A stretch of DNA of 63,137 bases from an uncultured Sphingomonadales bacterium (lineage in GTDB: Bacteria > Pseudomonadota > Alphaproteobacteria > Sphingomonadales > Sphingomonadaceae): assembly GCA_903858875.1 (NCBI GenBank), contig CAIOKP010000261.1:1-63137 (forward strand), in the 5' to 3' direction. Under the pieces are notes generated by a model. It saw nothing but the letters and a program-made list of their open reading frames with translations, had not been told where the DNA came from and made no database searches. Every line of letters begins with the position of its first letter. Position 1 is the first letter of the stretch. Shown piece after piece: positions 55,340 to 63,137 of the stretch. The position numbers and the translations under genes are program-made.

Positions 55340-57799
55340 TTAGAAGCGGTACTTCACCGAAGCCGTCATCGTGCGACCCAGCATTGCCGAGTTGTCGAAC
55401 ACAGCCTGATTGCTCGACAGGCCGGTCGCCGGGCCACGAATGGCCAAGCTGCCGTTGTTGGCGCGATAGCCCAACGTGTCGAACAGGTTGTTGACGTTCA
55501 GGCCGATTTCGAGGTTCGCCATCGGGCGGACCTTGGCATAGGCGTTGGCGAACACCGAACCCGGTGCCTGCGTCGTCTCGTCACCCAGATAGAAGCTGGA
55601 CTGACCGTTGAGGCTGACGCCCACCGCCGCAACACCAGCGTCGTAGCTCGGCGAGATCAGGAACGTCCACTGCGGCATGGCGAAAGCCGTCTTGCCGGAG
55701 ATTGCGTCCTTGGCATGCGTGTACACAACATAACCGTTCACGCTGAAATTACCGAAGTGAACATCAGCCGAGGTTTCAAGGCCATAGCTGTGATAAACGG
55801 TATCAATGAACGGGTTCTGACCACGGCTCGGCGCGGTGAAGTCGTAGTTGCTCTCCTTCACCTCGGCGCGATAGACCGTGCCTTCAACGTGATAGCGGCC
55901 GCCGGCGACATCGCCATTGTGCTTCACGCCGATTTCCTGCTGGCTGACATAGTTGACCGACAGGTGATCGCCACCGGCCGTCAGCTTGCCATCAGCCGTG
56001 AAGTTGGCATCGTTGTACAGCAAACGGTCAGCATTGAAGCGCCCGCCGCGGCTGATGCGAACGAACACGTTGGTGCTGTCCGTGACCTTGTAGAGGCCAC
56101 CCACCGACCAGCTGGAATAGCTCTTGGTGTAGTTCAGGCGCTCCGACGGGGTCGATGCGGTGACGAAGCTGGGCAAGGTGGCCGAACCCAGCGCGTCGGT
56201 CGACGTCACGTTGGGACCTGCGACCGGTGCATAGGCAACGCCGGCAGCCTGCATGCTGTCATAGCGGAAGCTGGCGTCGAGGTTCAGACGACCGATGTCC
56301 GATTCCAGCTCCACATACGGCGCATCGTCGGTGTACGAGACGTTGTACGAACGACCGCCACAGCAACCGCCCCACTGGTTGTTATACCCGGTCGCGCCAT
56401 TGACGGCCAACTGAGCGCCAGCAGCGCTGAACAGGTCGAGCGGCGCGGGATTGCCATTGGTGTTGAGCGTCTGGGTGACGTTGTTGATCGCCCAATCCAT
56501 CGCGACATTCTGGCGCATGTGGAACCAGCCGGCGCGGGCGTTGACCTTGGCATCGCTGCCCATGTCGAACTTGCCGTTGACCGTCAGGTCGTTCACCACG
56601 CTGCCAACGTCATTCATCTTGACGAAGGCTTGCGCGCTGTTGCTGACGAAGGCGCCTGTGTAGGCCTGACCCGCGTTCGGACCAGCGGCATAACGCAGCG
56701 TACCGGTGCCAGCGATCGACGCGGTGGTCGATTCACCCGTCCACTGGTTCGAGAACGAGCCAGTCATGTCGGTCCAGCGGGCCTTGTCGGTCACCGAGAT
56801 GTTATGCGCGAATTCATAGTGGAATTCGCCCCCGATCGACGTCGCCACCGGGTGAATACCCTGCATGTTGACGGTCTGCAGCGCACCATTCGCGTTCACG
56901 ATCTGGAACGTCTGATTGTACAGGCCGGTCGAGGCATACTGACGCGCATCAACGCCGGGCAACGTCGAGTAGCCCGTGATGGTGTTGCCCGAGAGGGTGG
57001 CCAACGCCGGCATCGAGGTAAAGGTCGGCTCCTGGTCGTCCATCCGCTTGAAGTTCAGGCGGATGTAGCCCTTGCCGTCTTCCAGTTCCTTGGTGATGTT
57101 ACCCTTGATCTGGTACCCCTTTTCCGCCGTGTAGGGCAGGTGGGTCGGACCGTTGCCATCGACGACATAGCCGCCAACGTGGAAACGAACCGTGTCAGAC
57201 AGGTGCGCACCATAGTCGAAATCAAGACGCAGTTCACGATAGTTCAGCGCGCTCGACACGCCGATTTCGCCGCCGTCCTTGGAACCGGTCTTCGACACAT
57301 AGTTGATGACCGCGCCAGGGGCCTGGCTCGAGAAGGTCGAGGCCGAACCGCCGCGAACAGCTTCGACGCGATCGACGCTGTTGTCGAAACGGACCCAATA
57401 GTCGTTGTTGCCGAACTGCATGTCGCCGAACAGCGTGACGGGCAGGCCGTCTTCTTGCAGGCCGACATATTCCGAACCACCGGTCGAAACCGGGATACCG
57501 CGCACGCCGATGTTGGCGTTACCGCCCGGGCCGGCAGTGTCCTGCACGTTAAGACCCGGAATGGCGCGCAGCACTTCGGCCTGCGAGCGCGGCGTGAAAT
57601 TGGTGATAGCTTCCTGGCTGATCTGCGACACCGAGATCGAGCTGTTCTGGGCCGTCTTGCCAGCGCTCGATGCGGTCACGACGATCACGTCATCGGCCTT
57701 GTCAGCGGCAGGCTTGTCGGCAGCAAATGCGGCGGATGACAGGCTGGCAACGCTAAGAACGGCAAACGAAACGCAGGATTTGAGCAGGGCTTGCTTCAT
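55340..57799 (-). CDS. TonB-dependent receptor of the sugar locus
   Basis: Outer-membrane transporter of 819 aa. Signal peptide MKQALLKSCVSFAVLSVASLSSAAFA; TonB-box-like DDVIVVTASSAGK. The plug follows (residues about 45-170, SQAEVLRAIPGLNVQDTAGPGGNANIGVRGIP), then a 22-strand barrel ending MTASVKYRF, with a C-terminal aromatic residue. ATG 57799 follows GGGGGAGG and is chosen over 57841. Two LacI-type sites upstream link it to raffinose/sucrose uptake. Confidence 0.94.
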   Translation of the reverse strand: MKQALLKSCVSFAVLSVASLSSAAFAADKPAADKADDVIVVTASSAGKTAQNSSISVSQISQEAITNFTPRSQAEVLRAIPGLNVQDTAGPGGNANIGVRGIPVSTGGSEYVGLQEDGLPVTLFGDMQFGNNDYWVRFDNSVDRVEAVRGGSASTFSSQAPGAVINYVSKTGSKDGGEIGVSSALNYRELRLDFDYGAHLSDTVRFHVGGYVVDGNGPTHLPYTAEKGYQIKGNITKELEDGKGYIRLNFKRMDDQEPTFTSMPALATLSGNTITGYSTLPGVDARQYASTGLYNQTFQIVNANGALQTVNMQGIHPVATSIGGEFHYEFAHNISVTDKARWTDMTGSFSNQWTGESTTASIAGTGTLRYAAGPNAGQAYTGAFVSNSAQAFVKMNDVGSVVNDLTVNGKFDMGSDAKVNARAGWFHMRQNVAMDWAINNVTQTLNTNGNPAPLDLFSAAGAQLAVNGATGYNNQWGGCCGGRSYNVSYTDDAPYVELESDIGRLNLDASFRYDSMQAAGVAYAPVAGPNVTSTDALGSATLPSFVTASTPSERLNYTKSYSSWSVGGLYKVTDSTNVFVRISRGGRFNADRLLYNDANFTADGKLTAGGDHLSVNYVSQQEIGVKHNGDVAGGRYHVEGTVYRAEVKESNYDFTAPSRGQNPFIDTVYHSYGLETSADVHFGNFSVNGYVVYTHAKDAISGKTAFAMPQWTFLISPSYDAGVAAVGVSLNGQSSFYLGDETTQAPGSVFANAYAKVRPMANLEIGLNVNNLFDTLGYRANNGSLAIRGPATGLSSNQAVFDNSAMLGRTMTASVKYRF

Positions 57800-57878
57800 C
57801 GGTTCCTCCCCCTTGAGGTGATGTGGTTCGCTCCGGCTCATGCCGAAGTCGATGCGGTGGACTGCTCATGACCGAGAC

Positions 57879-57892
57879 AACAATCGATTGCA
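57879..57892 (-). promoter_or_regulatory. LacI-type operator 3, before the TonB receptor
   Basis: Reads TGCAATCGATTGTT on the minus strand, so the 14-mer has the same orientation relative to its gene as operators 1 and 2. It lies 80 bp upstream of the receptor ATG. Confidence 0.75.
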
Positions 57893-57901
57893 ATAGGCTT
57901 G

Positions 57902-57915
57902 TGCAATGGATTGCA
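57902..57915. promoter_or_regulatory. Second LacI-type half-site pair upstream of the TonB receptor
   Basis: TGCAATGGATTGCA has intact outer half-sites TGCAAT and ATTGCA but a mismatched centre. It is 23 bp from operator 3, about two helical turns, which would allow cooperative binding. Confidence 0.6.
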
Positions 57916-58004
57916 TTAAATTCGTCGCAACATTTAAAATCCCGCGCTTTCTGTGACGGAATTGTCACATACTTCAGCGCTGCTGCCGTATGACCCTCGC
58001 CCCG

Positions 58005-58778
58005 TTATGGCTGTGCCAGCCCTTCCACCGCCATCCGCAATGCGGACAAGAGCGCCGGATTCACCGGCTTTCCAACGGCAACCGCGCGGGTAATAGCATC
58101 TGTAATTTCCAGGGCCCGCGCGACTTTCGCAACCCGTTCATTGGGCGCCGCGGGACCGACGGGATGTGATGCAATTTCGCCTGAATCGGACATCGCCCCG
58201 CAGGCATTGCATTCACCAATTCGCGCCTGAATTTCGCCGATCACCTTTTCCGCCTGCCGCCGGCGGGTCATTTCGCGTTCCAATTCATCGCGTAATTCGT
58301 CGAAGGCCAGCACCCGCATCGTCGCCCGTTCGTCAAGCGCGGCGTTAACCTGCAACAACTGCTTGCTCGACCGCTGCTTGACCAGTTGCGTCTCGATTCG
58401 CGCGCGCAGCACCTCGAAATCTATCGGCTTGGTGACATAGTCATCCGCCCCGGCGTCGAGCGCCTCGACCACGGCCTCGCTTTCAGCCCGGGCGGTGACC
58501 ATAATCACCGGCAGGCTGCTGGTTTGCCAGTCCTGACGCAGGACGTGCAGCACTTCCACCCCGTTCATGTTGGGCATCATATAATCGAGCAACACGATGT
58601 CGGGCTTGCGCGCGCGAATAAATTCCAGCGCCTGTTCGCCCGATTCCACTTGGTGCAAATCATAGCCGAACGGCGCCAGGCGGCGGCACGCCAATTGGCG
58701 ATTGCCCTCGACATCATCAACCACCAACACAACCGCGCGCTTGGTACGGCCCTCGGGAAGCGGAAGTTCAGGCAGCAT
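58005..58778 (-). CDS. Response regulator without DNA-binding domain
   Basis: 257 aa. N-terminal receiver domain: VVLVVDDVEGNRQ (acidic pair), DIVLLDYMMPNMNG with the phospho-Asp, VIMVTARAES and DDYVTKPIDF with the conserved Lys. A coiled helix (LDERATMRVLAFDELRDELEREMTRRRQAEKVIGEIQ) and a helical, Ala-rich tail follow, with no HTH or enzymatic domain seen. It overlaps the histidine kinase gene by 11 bp, so they are coupled partners. Confidence 0.9.
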   Translation of the reverse strand: MLPELPLPEGRTKRAVVLVVDDVEGNRQLACRRLAPFGYDLHQVESGEQALEFIRARKPDIVLLDYMMPNMNGVEVLHVLRQDWQTSSLPVIMVTARAESEAVVEALDAGADDYVTKPIDFEVLRARIETQLVKQRSSKQLLQVNAALDERATMRVLAFDELRDELEREMTRRRQAEKVIGEIQARIGECNACGAMSDSGEIASHPVGPAAPNERVAKVARALEITDAITRAVAVGKPVNPALLSALRMAVEGLAQP

Positions 58779-61050
58779 ATAACACCACGCTGATACGAGC
58801 GACCAACTGTCGCGGCGACAGGCCAGCCTTGGGAATCACCGCCTGCGCGCTCTGCTCGAGCATCCGCCGTTCCTCTGATTTCAAAAGAATATCGGTAACC
58901 ACCACCAACGGCGGGCGATCCGACACAGGCCTTTCGCCAATCGCATCGATCACGGCGAGGCCATCACCGTCTGCCATTTTGAGATCAGCCACAACCAGCG
59001 CGAAATGCTCCGTCGCGAGCCGCGCCTTGGCCTGTGCCCCATTGACGACCCACACCACGCCAAAGCCCGCCTGACGCAGCCCGTGATCGTACAACCGAGC
59101 GGTGGCCTCGTCATCCTCAACCAGCAAAATCATGCCCGAATGACGCCGAGCATAGAGGTGCAGGATAGCGTCCAGTTCTTCGGGCCGGACAGGTTTGACC
59201 AAATGTTCGGTCGCCCCTTTTTCCAGACTGATGCGTTTGCGGTCATCGACGCTGACCATGATGGTCGGAATTGCCTGCGTCCGCGGATCGGCCGCCAAAG
59301 CGTCAAGCACCGACCAGCCGTCAAGCCGCGGCAGGCCAATATCGAGCAGGATAACGTCGGGCACCTGATCCAGCGCCTGGGCCAGTCCGGCCTGACCATC
59401 GGTGGCAATCGACGTGTCATAGCCATTGCGGTCGAGCATCCGGCGCAGCAATTCAACACTGCTCGGCTCATCCTCGACGATCAACGCCAGCGGCTTGTCC
59501 CGCCGAACGGTCGGCCATTGCGCCGATTCTGGCACGGTTGGCACCGCGATCGCGGGCGCGGCACCCATATCGCGCGGCACGCGGATGGTGAACACCGAGC
59601 CAAACCCGACATCGCTGGTCACCACCACGCTGCCCCCCATCATCCGGGTAAAGCGATCCACCAGCGCGAGGCCCAGCCCCGTGCCACCATAACGCCGGGT
59701 GGTCGACGAATCGCTTTGCACGAAGGGTTGGAACAGGCGGGCAATCTCGGCGTCGCTCATCCCGATGCCGGTGTCCGACACCACCAGCACGAGGTCGTCG
59801 CCCTCCGCGCGTGCCTGCACTTCGACAAAGCCGTCCTTGGTGAATTTGCACGCATTGGCGCCCAGATTGAGCAGGCATTGGCGCAACTTGGTCGCATCGC
59901 CGAACACCGCATCAATGTCCGTTTCGACCGCAAACGACAGCCGGTTGCCCTGCTTTGCCGCCAACGGGACCAGCACCGCCTGCACCTCGTCCAGCATTTT
60001 TCGCAGATCGAAACCGTGCAGGTCGAGCTCCATCTTACCCGCCTCGATCTTGGACAGGTCGAGCAGGCTGTTGATCAATTCGAGCAATTGTTGCGACGAA
60101 GAGCAGATCCAGCCGACATCCTCGGTTGATCGGATCATCCCGGCACGCGTCAAATCCTCGCGCAGCACTTCGCCATAGCCGATGATCGCATTCAACGGCG
60201 TGCGCAATTCGTGGCTCATATTGGCCAGAAATTCGGATTTCGCGACGCTCGCCGCCTCGGCCGCATCACGCGCCTCGGCCAGCGCGCCCATCGTATGCGA
60301 CAGGCTGTCGTTCTGGCCCTCTACGGTATCCAGCATCGCGTTATAACTTTCGATGAAGCCGTCGAAATCGGGGTCGTCGCTACGTGCCACCCGTGCGGCC
60401 AGATCGCCCGAACTGCGCACGGTTTGCATCGCCGCTTTCATCGAATCGAGCGGACTGAACGCCATCCGGCGCAATTGCGTCGACAGCGCGATGCTCAACG
60501 CCATGCACACCGCCAACAACACCGTCGCCACCGGCAAGGTATCCAGCGAGATCGCCCCCAGCGAGCGATAGCGAAAGCCGATGGTCAAGACGCCGACTTG
60601 CCGATGATCGACCACAATCGGCATATGATAGACGCCCAAATTGCCAAAGCTGCCGAACATCCTCTGGTCGCCCGGCTCGATCGCCTGCCGTTCGGCCTCA
60701 TCGCGCTGCGCCACGGTCATCGCGCTGTTCAAATAGCGCGCAATCGTCGCGCCACGGACATCGTCGGCCTCCATCCACAGGATGTTGGGAACGGCATGCG
60801 CCGAATGCACGATCGCGGCAGCACCGGCATGGTCCGCAAAGATCACCGCAGTGCCAAGATTGCTCACCAGCACATCGGCCAGTTGGTGAAAGTGCTGGTT
60901 GGCGCTCTCTCGTTCATGGGCATATTGCACCAACACCAACCCGATGCCCGACATCAACAGCGCCAACGCCGTCACACCGAGCGTCAGCGCCGTCAGCTTC
61001 GTACGGAACGGCACCACGGCCAGCGTGCGCGCGCGATAGGGGGATAGCAT
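58768..61050 (-). CDS. Hybrid histidine kinase, CHASE8-HAMP-HisKA-HATPase-REC-REC
   Basis: Membrane sensor kinase of 760 aa. Helix 1 (LTLGVTALALLMSGIGLVLV) is followed by a periplasmic CHASE8-like domain (LADVLVSNLGTAVIFADHAGAAAIVHS), a second helix (VATVLLAVCMALSIALS) and HAMP. The phospho-His is in FLANMSHELRTPLNAIIGYGE; the ATPase has LGANACKFT, DTGIGM and GGTGLGLAL. Two C-terminal receivers follow: DVILLDIGLPRLDGW, and a diverged one with VVADLKMADGDG. ATG 61050 has GGAG at ten bases; 61107 is the longer alternative. Confidence 0.93.
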   Translation of the reverse strand: MLSPYRARTLAVVPFRTKLTALTLGVTALALLMSGIGLVLVQYAHERESANQHFHQLADVLVSNLGTAVIFADHAGAAAIVHSAHAVPNILWMEADDVRGATIARYLNSAMTVAQRDEAERQAIEPGDQRMFGSFGNLGVYHMPIVVDHRQVGVLTIGFRYRSLGAISLDTLPVATVLLAVCMALSIALSTQLRRMAFSPLDSMKAAMQTVRSSGDLAARVARSDDPDFDGFIESYNAMLDTVEGQNDSLSHTMGALAEARDAAEAASVAKSEFLANMSHELRTPLNAIIGYGEVLREDLTRAGMIRSTEDVGWICSSSQQLLELINSLLDLSKIEAGKMELDLHGFDLRKMLDEVQAVLVPLAAKQGNRLSFAVETDIDAVFGDATKLRQCLLNLGANACKFTKDGFVEVQARAEGDDLVLVVSDTGIGMSDAEIARLFQPFVQSDSSTTRRYGGTGLGLALVDRFTRMMGGSVVVTSDVGFGSVFTIRVPRDMGAAPAIAVPTVPESAQWPTVRRDKPLALIVEDEPSSVELLRRMLDRNGYDTSIATDGQAGLAQALDQVPDVILLDIGLPRLDGWSVLDALAADPRTQAIPTIMVSVDDRKRISLEKGATEHLVKPVRPEELDAILHLYARRHSGMILLVEDDEATARLYDHGLRQAGFGVVWVVNGAQAKARLATEHFALVVADLKMADGDGLAVIDAIGERPVSDRPPLVVVTDILLKSEERRMLEQSAQAVIPKAGLSPRQLVARISVVLYAA

Positions 61051-61190
61051 CAGACGGTGGCTCCGGCTGTCCCATCTGAGCGCCCCGATCCGCCTGCCGC
61101 TGCCCATTGCATCATCGCTCGCATCCGTTGATCACCGGCCCGCACAATGCGGCGTTCTCTCGCGGTTCTAGGCGGCGTATGGTTAACCGC

Positions 61191-62843
61191 TCAGGCGATC
61201 CGACTATCTGGATTTTCCACCAATTCGGCGATCTTGTGCAATAGTTCTTCCTCCGGCATTGGGCGGGCCACAAAATAGCCCTGAATATAATCGCACCCGG
61301 CCAGTCGAAGCAGGTCGAACTGCTCCGCTGTCTCGACACCTTCAGCCACGATGCCAAAGCCCAATTCGCTGGCCATGCCGATGATACTGGCTGCCACCAC
61401 CTGCTGACGCCGGTCAGTCACGATACGGTCGATCAACGATCGGTCGAGCTTGAGCCGGTCCATCGGCAGGCTCATCAATTGCGCCAGATTGGAATAGCCG
61501 GTACCGAAATCGTCGAGCGCCACCGTCACCCCGTCGCGCCGCAACCCTTCGAGCCGTTCGAGCGAAAATTCGCCGCCGCACATGATCGCCGCCTCGGTAA
61601 TCTCGATTTCGAGCAATTCGGGCGGCAGACAAAACCGGCCAAGGCAAGCGCGGACCATCGGGATCAGCTCGACACGGTACAGCTGTTTGGGGCTGACGTT
61701 GATCGACATCCGCAATGATTGGCCAGCGTCATGCCAGCGCGCCGCGGTCCGGATCGCCTCCAGCATCACCCAATCACCAATGTCGTCGATCAGTCCGTAG
61801 GTCTCGGCAAACGGGATAAAGTCGCCGGGATAGACCAGCCCGCGCGTCGGATGGTTCCACCGGATCAGCGCCTCGACCGCATCGACCTGCCCGGTCGCGA
61901 GGTTGAATTGCGGCTGGTAATGCAGGCAAAATTCGCCCCGTTCGAGCGCATTGCGCAGGTCGAGTTCGCGCTGAAGCAATTCATCCGCGGCTCGGCGCAT
62001 CGCTGGCGAATAAAACAAACAGCCGCCCGGCCCTTCGCCCTGCGACTGCGCCATCGCGGCATCGGCGGCGGCGAGCAATTGGTCATATTGGCCATCGACA
62101 TCGCCGGCCAAAGCCACGCCGATCGACAATTTTACCCGCAACGATTGCGGCCCGATATGCAACGTCTCGCCGATCACCCGCTGCAACCGCTGGATAAAGC
62201 GTTCGATCTCGCCGCGACAGTATTCGCCGGGCAGGAATATCGCGAATTCGTCGCCCCCCAATCGCCCGATCACCGCCCCCGGCGGACCGATGTCCAGCGC
62301 GTCGCCAACGCCGGCCGCGCGCGCCTCCGTCAACACCGAGGTTGCCAGGCGCAGCCGATCAGCCACCGCACACAACAACTGATCCCCACCGCCATGCCCC
62401 AGACTGTCATTGACCTTTTTGAGCGCGTTGATCCCCATCACGATCAACACTCCCTTTGCTTGCGCGCCCACCGGGGCAATGTGCGATTGCACCGCCAGCT
62501 TGAACGAGGCCGAATTGAACAGGTCGGTCATCGGATCATGCCGGGCGGCCCATTCCAGCATCCCGATACTGGTCTGCACCTGCGGCAACAGCCGACCGCA
62601 GGCCCGCGTGATATCGTGGAGCGACGGACTGGCCAGATCCAGTTCGATCACCTGAAAGTCGCTCCCGGCAAACCGGTCGAGCGCCGCGCACAAGCGCGCC
62701 CGATCGCGCCGAAACCGCAGATAGCCCCCCAGCATCAGCGAGAGCAGCGCCGCCGCAAGTACGGCACACAGCACCTCGCCGCCCCCCATCGCGGTGAGAC
62801 CATGAAAAGACAACAAAGGGAGAGCGTAGAACGCAGCAGCCAT
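61191..62843 (-). CDS. GGDEF-EAL cyclic-di-GMP protein
   Basis: A 550-aa membrane-anchored signalling protein. There are one or two N-terminal hydrophobic segments, no large sensor, then a diguanylate cyclase domain with intact RLGGDEFAIFL, and a phosphodiesterase domain with VEALIRWNHPTRGLV (EAL), INVSPKQL, LEIEITEA, VALDDFGTGYSNL and GFGIVAEGVETAEQ. Both active-site motifs look intact, so it could make or degrade c-di-GMP. The neighbouring kinase/response-regulator pair may control it. Confidence 0.94.
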   Translation of the reverse strand: MAAAFYALPLLSFHGLTAMGGGEVLCAVLAAALLSLMLGGYLRFRRDRARLCAALDRFAGSDFQVIELDLASPSLHDITRACGRLLPQVQTSIGMLEWAARHDPMTDLFNSASFKLAVQSHIAPVGAQAKGVLIVMGINALKKVNDSLGHGGGDQLLCAVADRLRLATSVLTEARAAGVGDALDIGPPGAVIGRLGGDEFAIFLPGEYCRGEIERFIQRLQRVIGETLHIGPQSLRVKLSIGVALAGDVDGQYDQLLAAADAAMAQSQGEGPGGCLFYSPAMRRAADELLQRELDLRNALERGEFCLHYQPQFNLATGQVDAVEALIRWNHPTRGLVYPGDFIPFAETYGLIDDIGDWVMLEAIRTAARWHDAGQSLRMSINVSPKQLYRVELIPMVRACLGRFCLPPELLEIEITEAAIMCGGEFSLERLEGLRRDGVTVALDDFGTGYSNLAQLMSLPMDRLKLDRSLIDRIVTDRRQQVVAASIIGMASELGFGIVAEGVETAEQFDLLRLAGCDYIQGYFVARPMPEEELLHKIAELVENPDSRIA

Positions 62844-62928
62844 TTCAGTTCAAACCCGGACCGGCGAAATGCCTCCAAAAGCCGAGCCCTGCCTAACGAA
62901 AACGCCTTAAATCCGGCCGATGCGCACC

Positions 62929-63000
62929 CTACGGAATAATCGCTAGGGCGGCATCGCGCCCGATCCAAGCGCAGGCCAGCCAAGGGAATTCGTCCGTCAT
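62929..63000 (-). CDS. Possible 23-aa micro-ORF upstream of the GGDEF-EAL gene
   Basis: ATG...TAG of 23 codons (MTDEFPWLACAWIGRDAALAIIP) with a near-perfect Shine-Dalgarno AAGGAG eight bases upstream. It ends 85 bp before the GGDEF-EAL start on the same strand. It could be a leader peptide or a small protein. The evidence is only the RBS and frame; chance is possible. Confidence 0.35.
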   Translation of the reverse strand: MTDEFPWLACAWIGRDAALAIIP

Positions 63001-63060
63001 GTCCCTTTCTCCTTGCACAGTCGCCCTACTCTAGTTAAAGGCCGCCTCCGCTATCACAGC

Positions 63061-63136
63061 GCCGCTTTAGCTCAGTCGGTAGAGCACATCATTCGTAATG
63101 ATGGGGTCAGGTGTTCGAATCACCTAAGCGGCACCA
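63061..63136 (+). tRNA. tRNA-Thr(CGT)
   Basis: A complete 76-nt cloverleaf including encoded CCA: acceptor GCCGCTT / AAGCGGC, D arm GCTC..GAGC, anticodon stem CATCA / TGATG with loop TTCGTAA (anticodon CGT, reading ACG threonine codons), T arm AGGTG TTCGAAT CACCT, discriminator A. Confidence 0.97.
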
Positions 63137-63137
63137 C

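Noticed and set aside
55160-57739. 859-aa plus-strand ORF opposite the second TonB receptor
   Set aside because: Antisense frame of the receptor; no recognisable domain, and it starts inside the halogenase gene.
1-63137. CRISPR arrays, insertion sequences, prophage, integron or attachment sites
   Set aside because: No regularly spaced repeats, transposase or integrase motifs were seen. The tRNA-Thr at the edge could be an integration target, but the sequence beyond it is outside the window.

Overview
The window is a 63.1 kb piece of a high-GC alphaproteobacterial chromosome, most likely from the order Sphingomonadales. The evidence is the gene content and order (aa3 oxidase cluster with a CoxF-like micro-protein and DUF983, argH-lptM-lysA, pyrE-pdxJ-acpS-lepB), two large TonB-dependent receptors, and a TonB receptor / flavin halogenase / 2OG-oxygenase carbohydrate locus of the type found in sphingomonads and caulobacters. 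I see no transposase, prophage, CRISPR array or rRNA. One tRNA-Thr(CGT) sits at the right edge.

Layout. 1-11.9 kb: end of a HAD-UbiA prenyltransferase, mtgA, a TonB receptor, a His-rich CDF metal exporter, dihydroorotase, ygfZ, a TetR regulator divergent from a PF10118 protein, a GNAT acetyltransferase, rpmA/rplU and a small lipoprotein. 11.9-23.3 kb (minus strand): moaA-moaD-moaE, folB with a Rossmann-like partner, an RNA-methyltransferase-like protein, thrC, and the cytochrome c oxidase block (ctaC, ctaD, ctaB, coxF-like, ctaG, ctaE, DUF983, SURF1). 23.5-29.2 kb (plus): pyrE-pdxJ-acpS-lepB, an AI-2E-type permease, a DUF3089 hydrolase, ruvX and an unlisted 51-aa membrane protein. 29.2-35.1 kb (minus): argH, an LptM-like lipoprotein, lysA, a siroheme-synthase-type protein, then a three-gene cassette of unknown function. 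35-43.3 kb: TlpA-like thioredoxin, a lone Flp pilin, a zinc-ribbon protein, a YegD-like Hsp70, an OYE flavoenzyme, an Ntn acylase, an SDR and a cation/proton antiporter. 43.3-57.9 kb: a raffinose/sucrose-type utilisation locus. 58-63 kb: response regulator, hybrid histidine kinase, GGDEF-EAL protein, tRNA.

Two systems stand out. First, 29211-31249 holds a 49-aa peptide gene absent from the ORF track, with a strong ribosome binding site. It is followed by two tightly coupled genes that look like a cupin-type enzyme with an intact His cluster and a partner of similar layout lacking it. This resembles a ribosomally made, modified peptide (RiPP-like) cassette of a kind I do not recognise. Second, the sugar locus is tied together by an identical 14-bp LacI-type operator, TGCAATCGATTGTT, in front of three transcription units: MFS transporter / alpha-galactosidase / galT / galK; GH68 sucrose enzyme / fructokinase; and the TonB receptor, which has a second site. 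A LacI gene lies inside the locus. The model is outer-membrane uptake by the TonB receptor, inner-membrane import by the MFS carrier, cytoplasmic removal of galactose (GH36), cleavage of sucrose (GH68), then Leloir and fructokinase steps.

Functions are assigned by reading motifs only; no database search or structure prediction was run. Start codons were often moved from the ORF-track position on the basis of ribosome binding sites, overlaps or family N-termini, and each such choice is stated.
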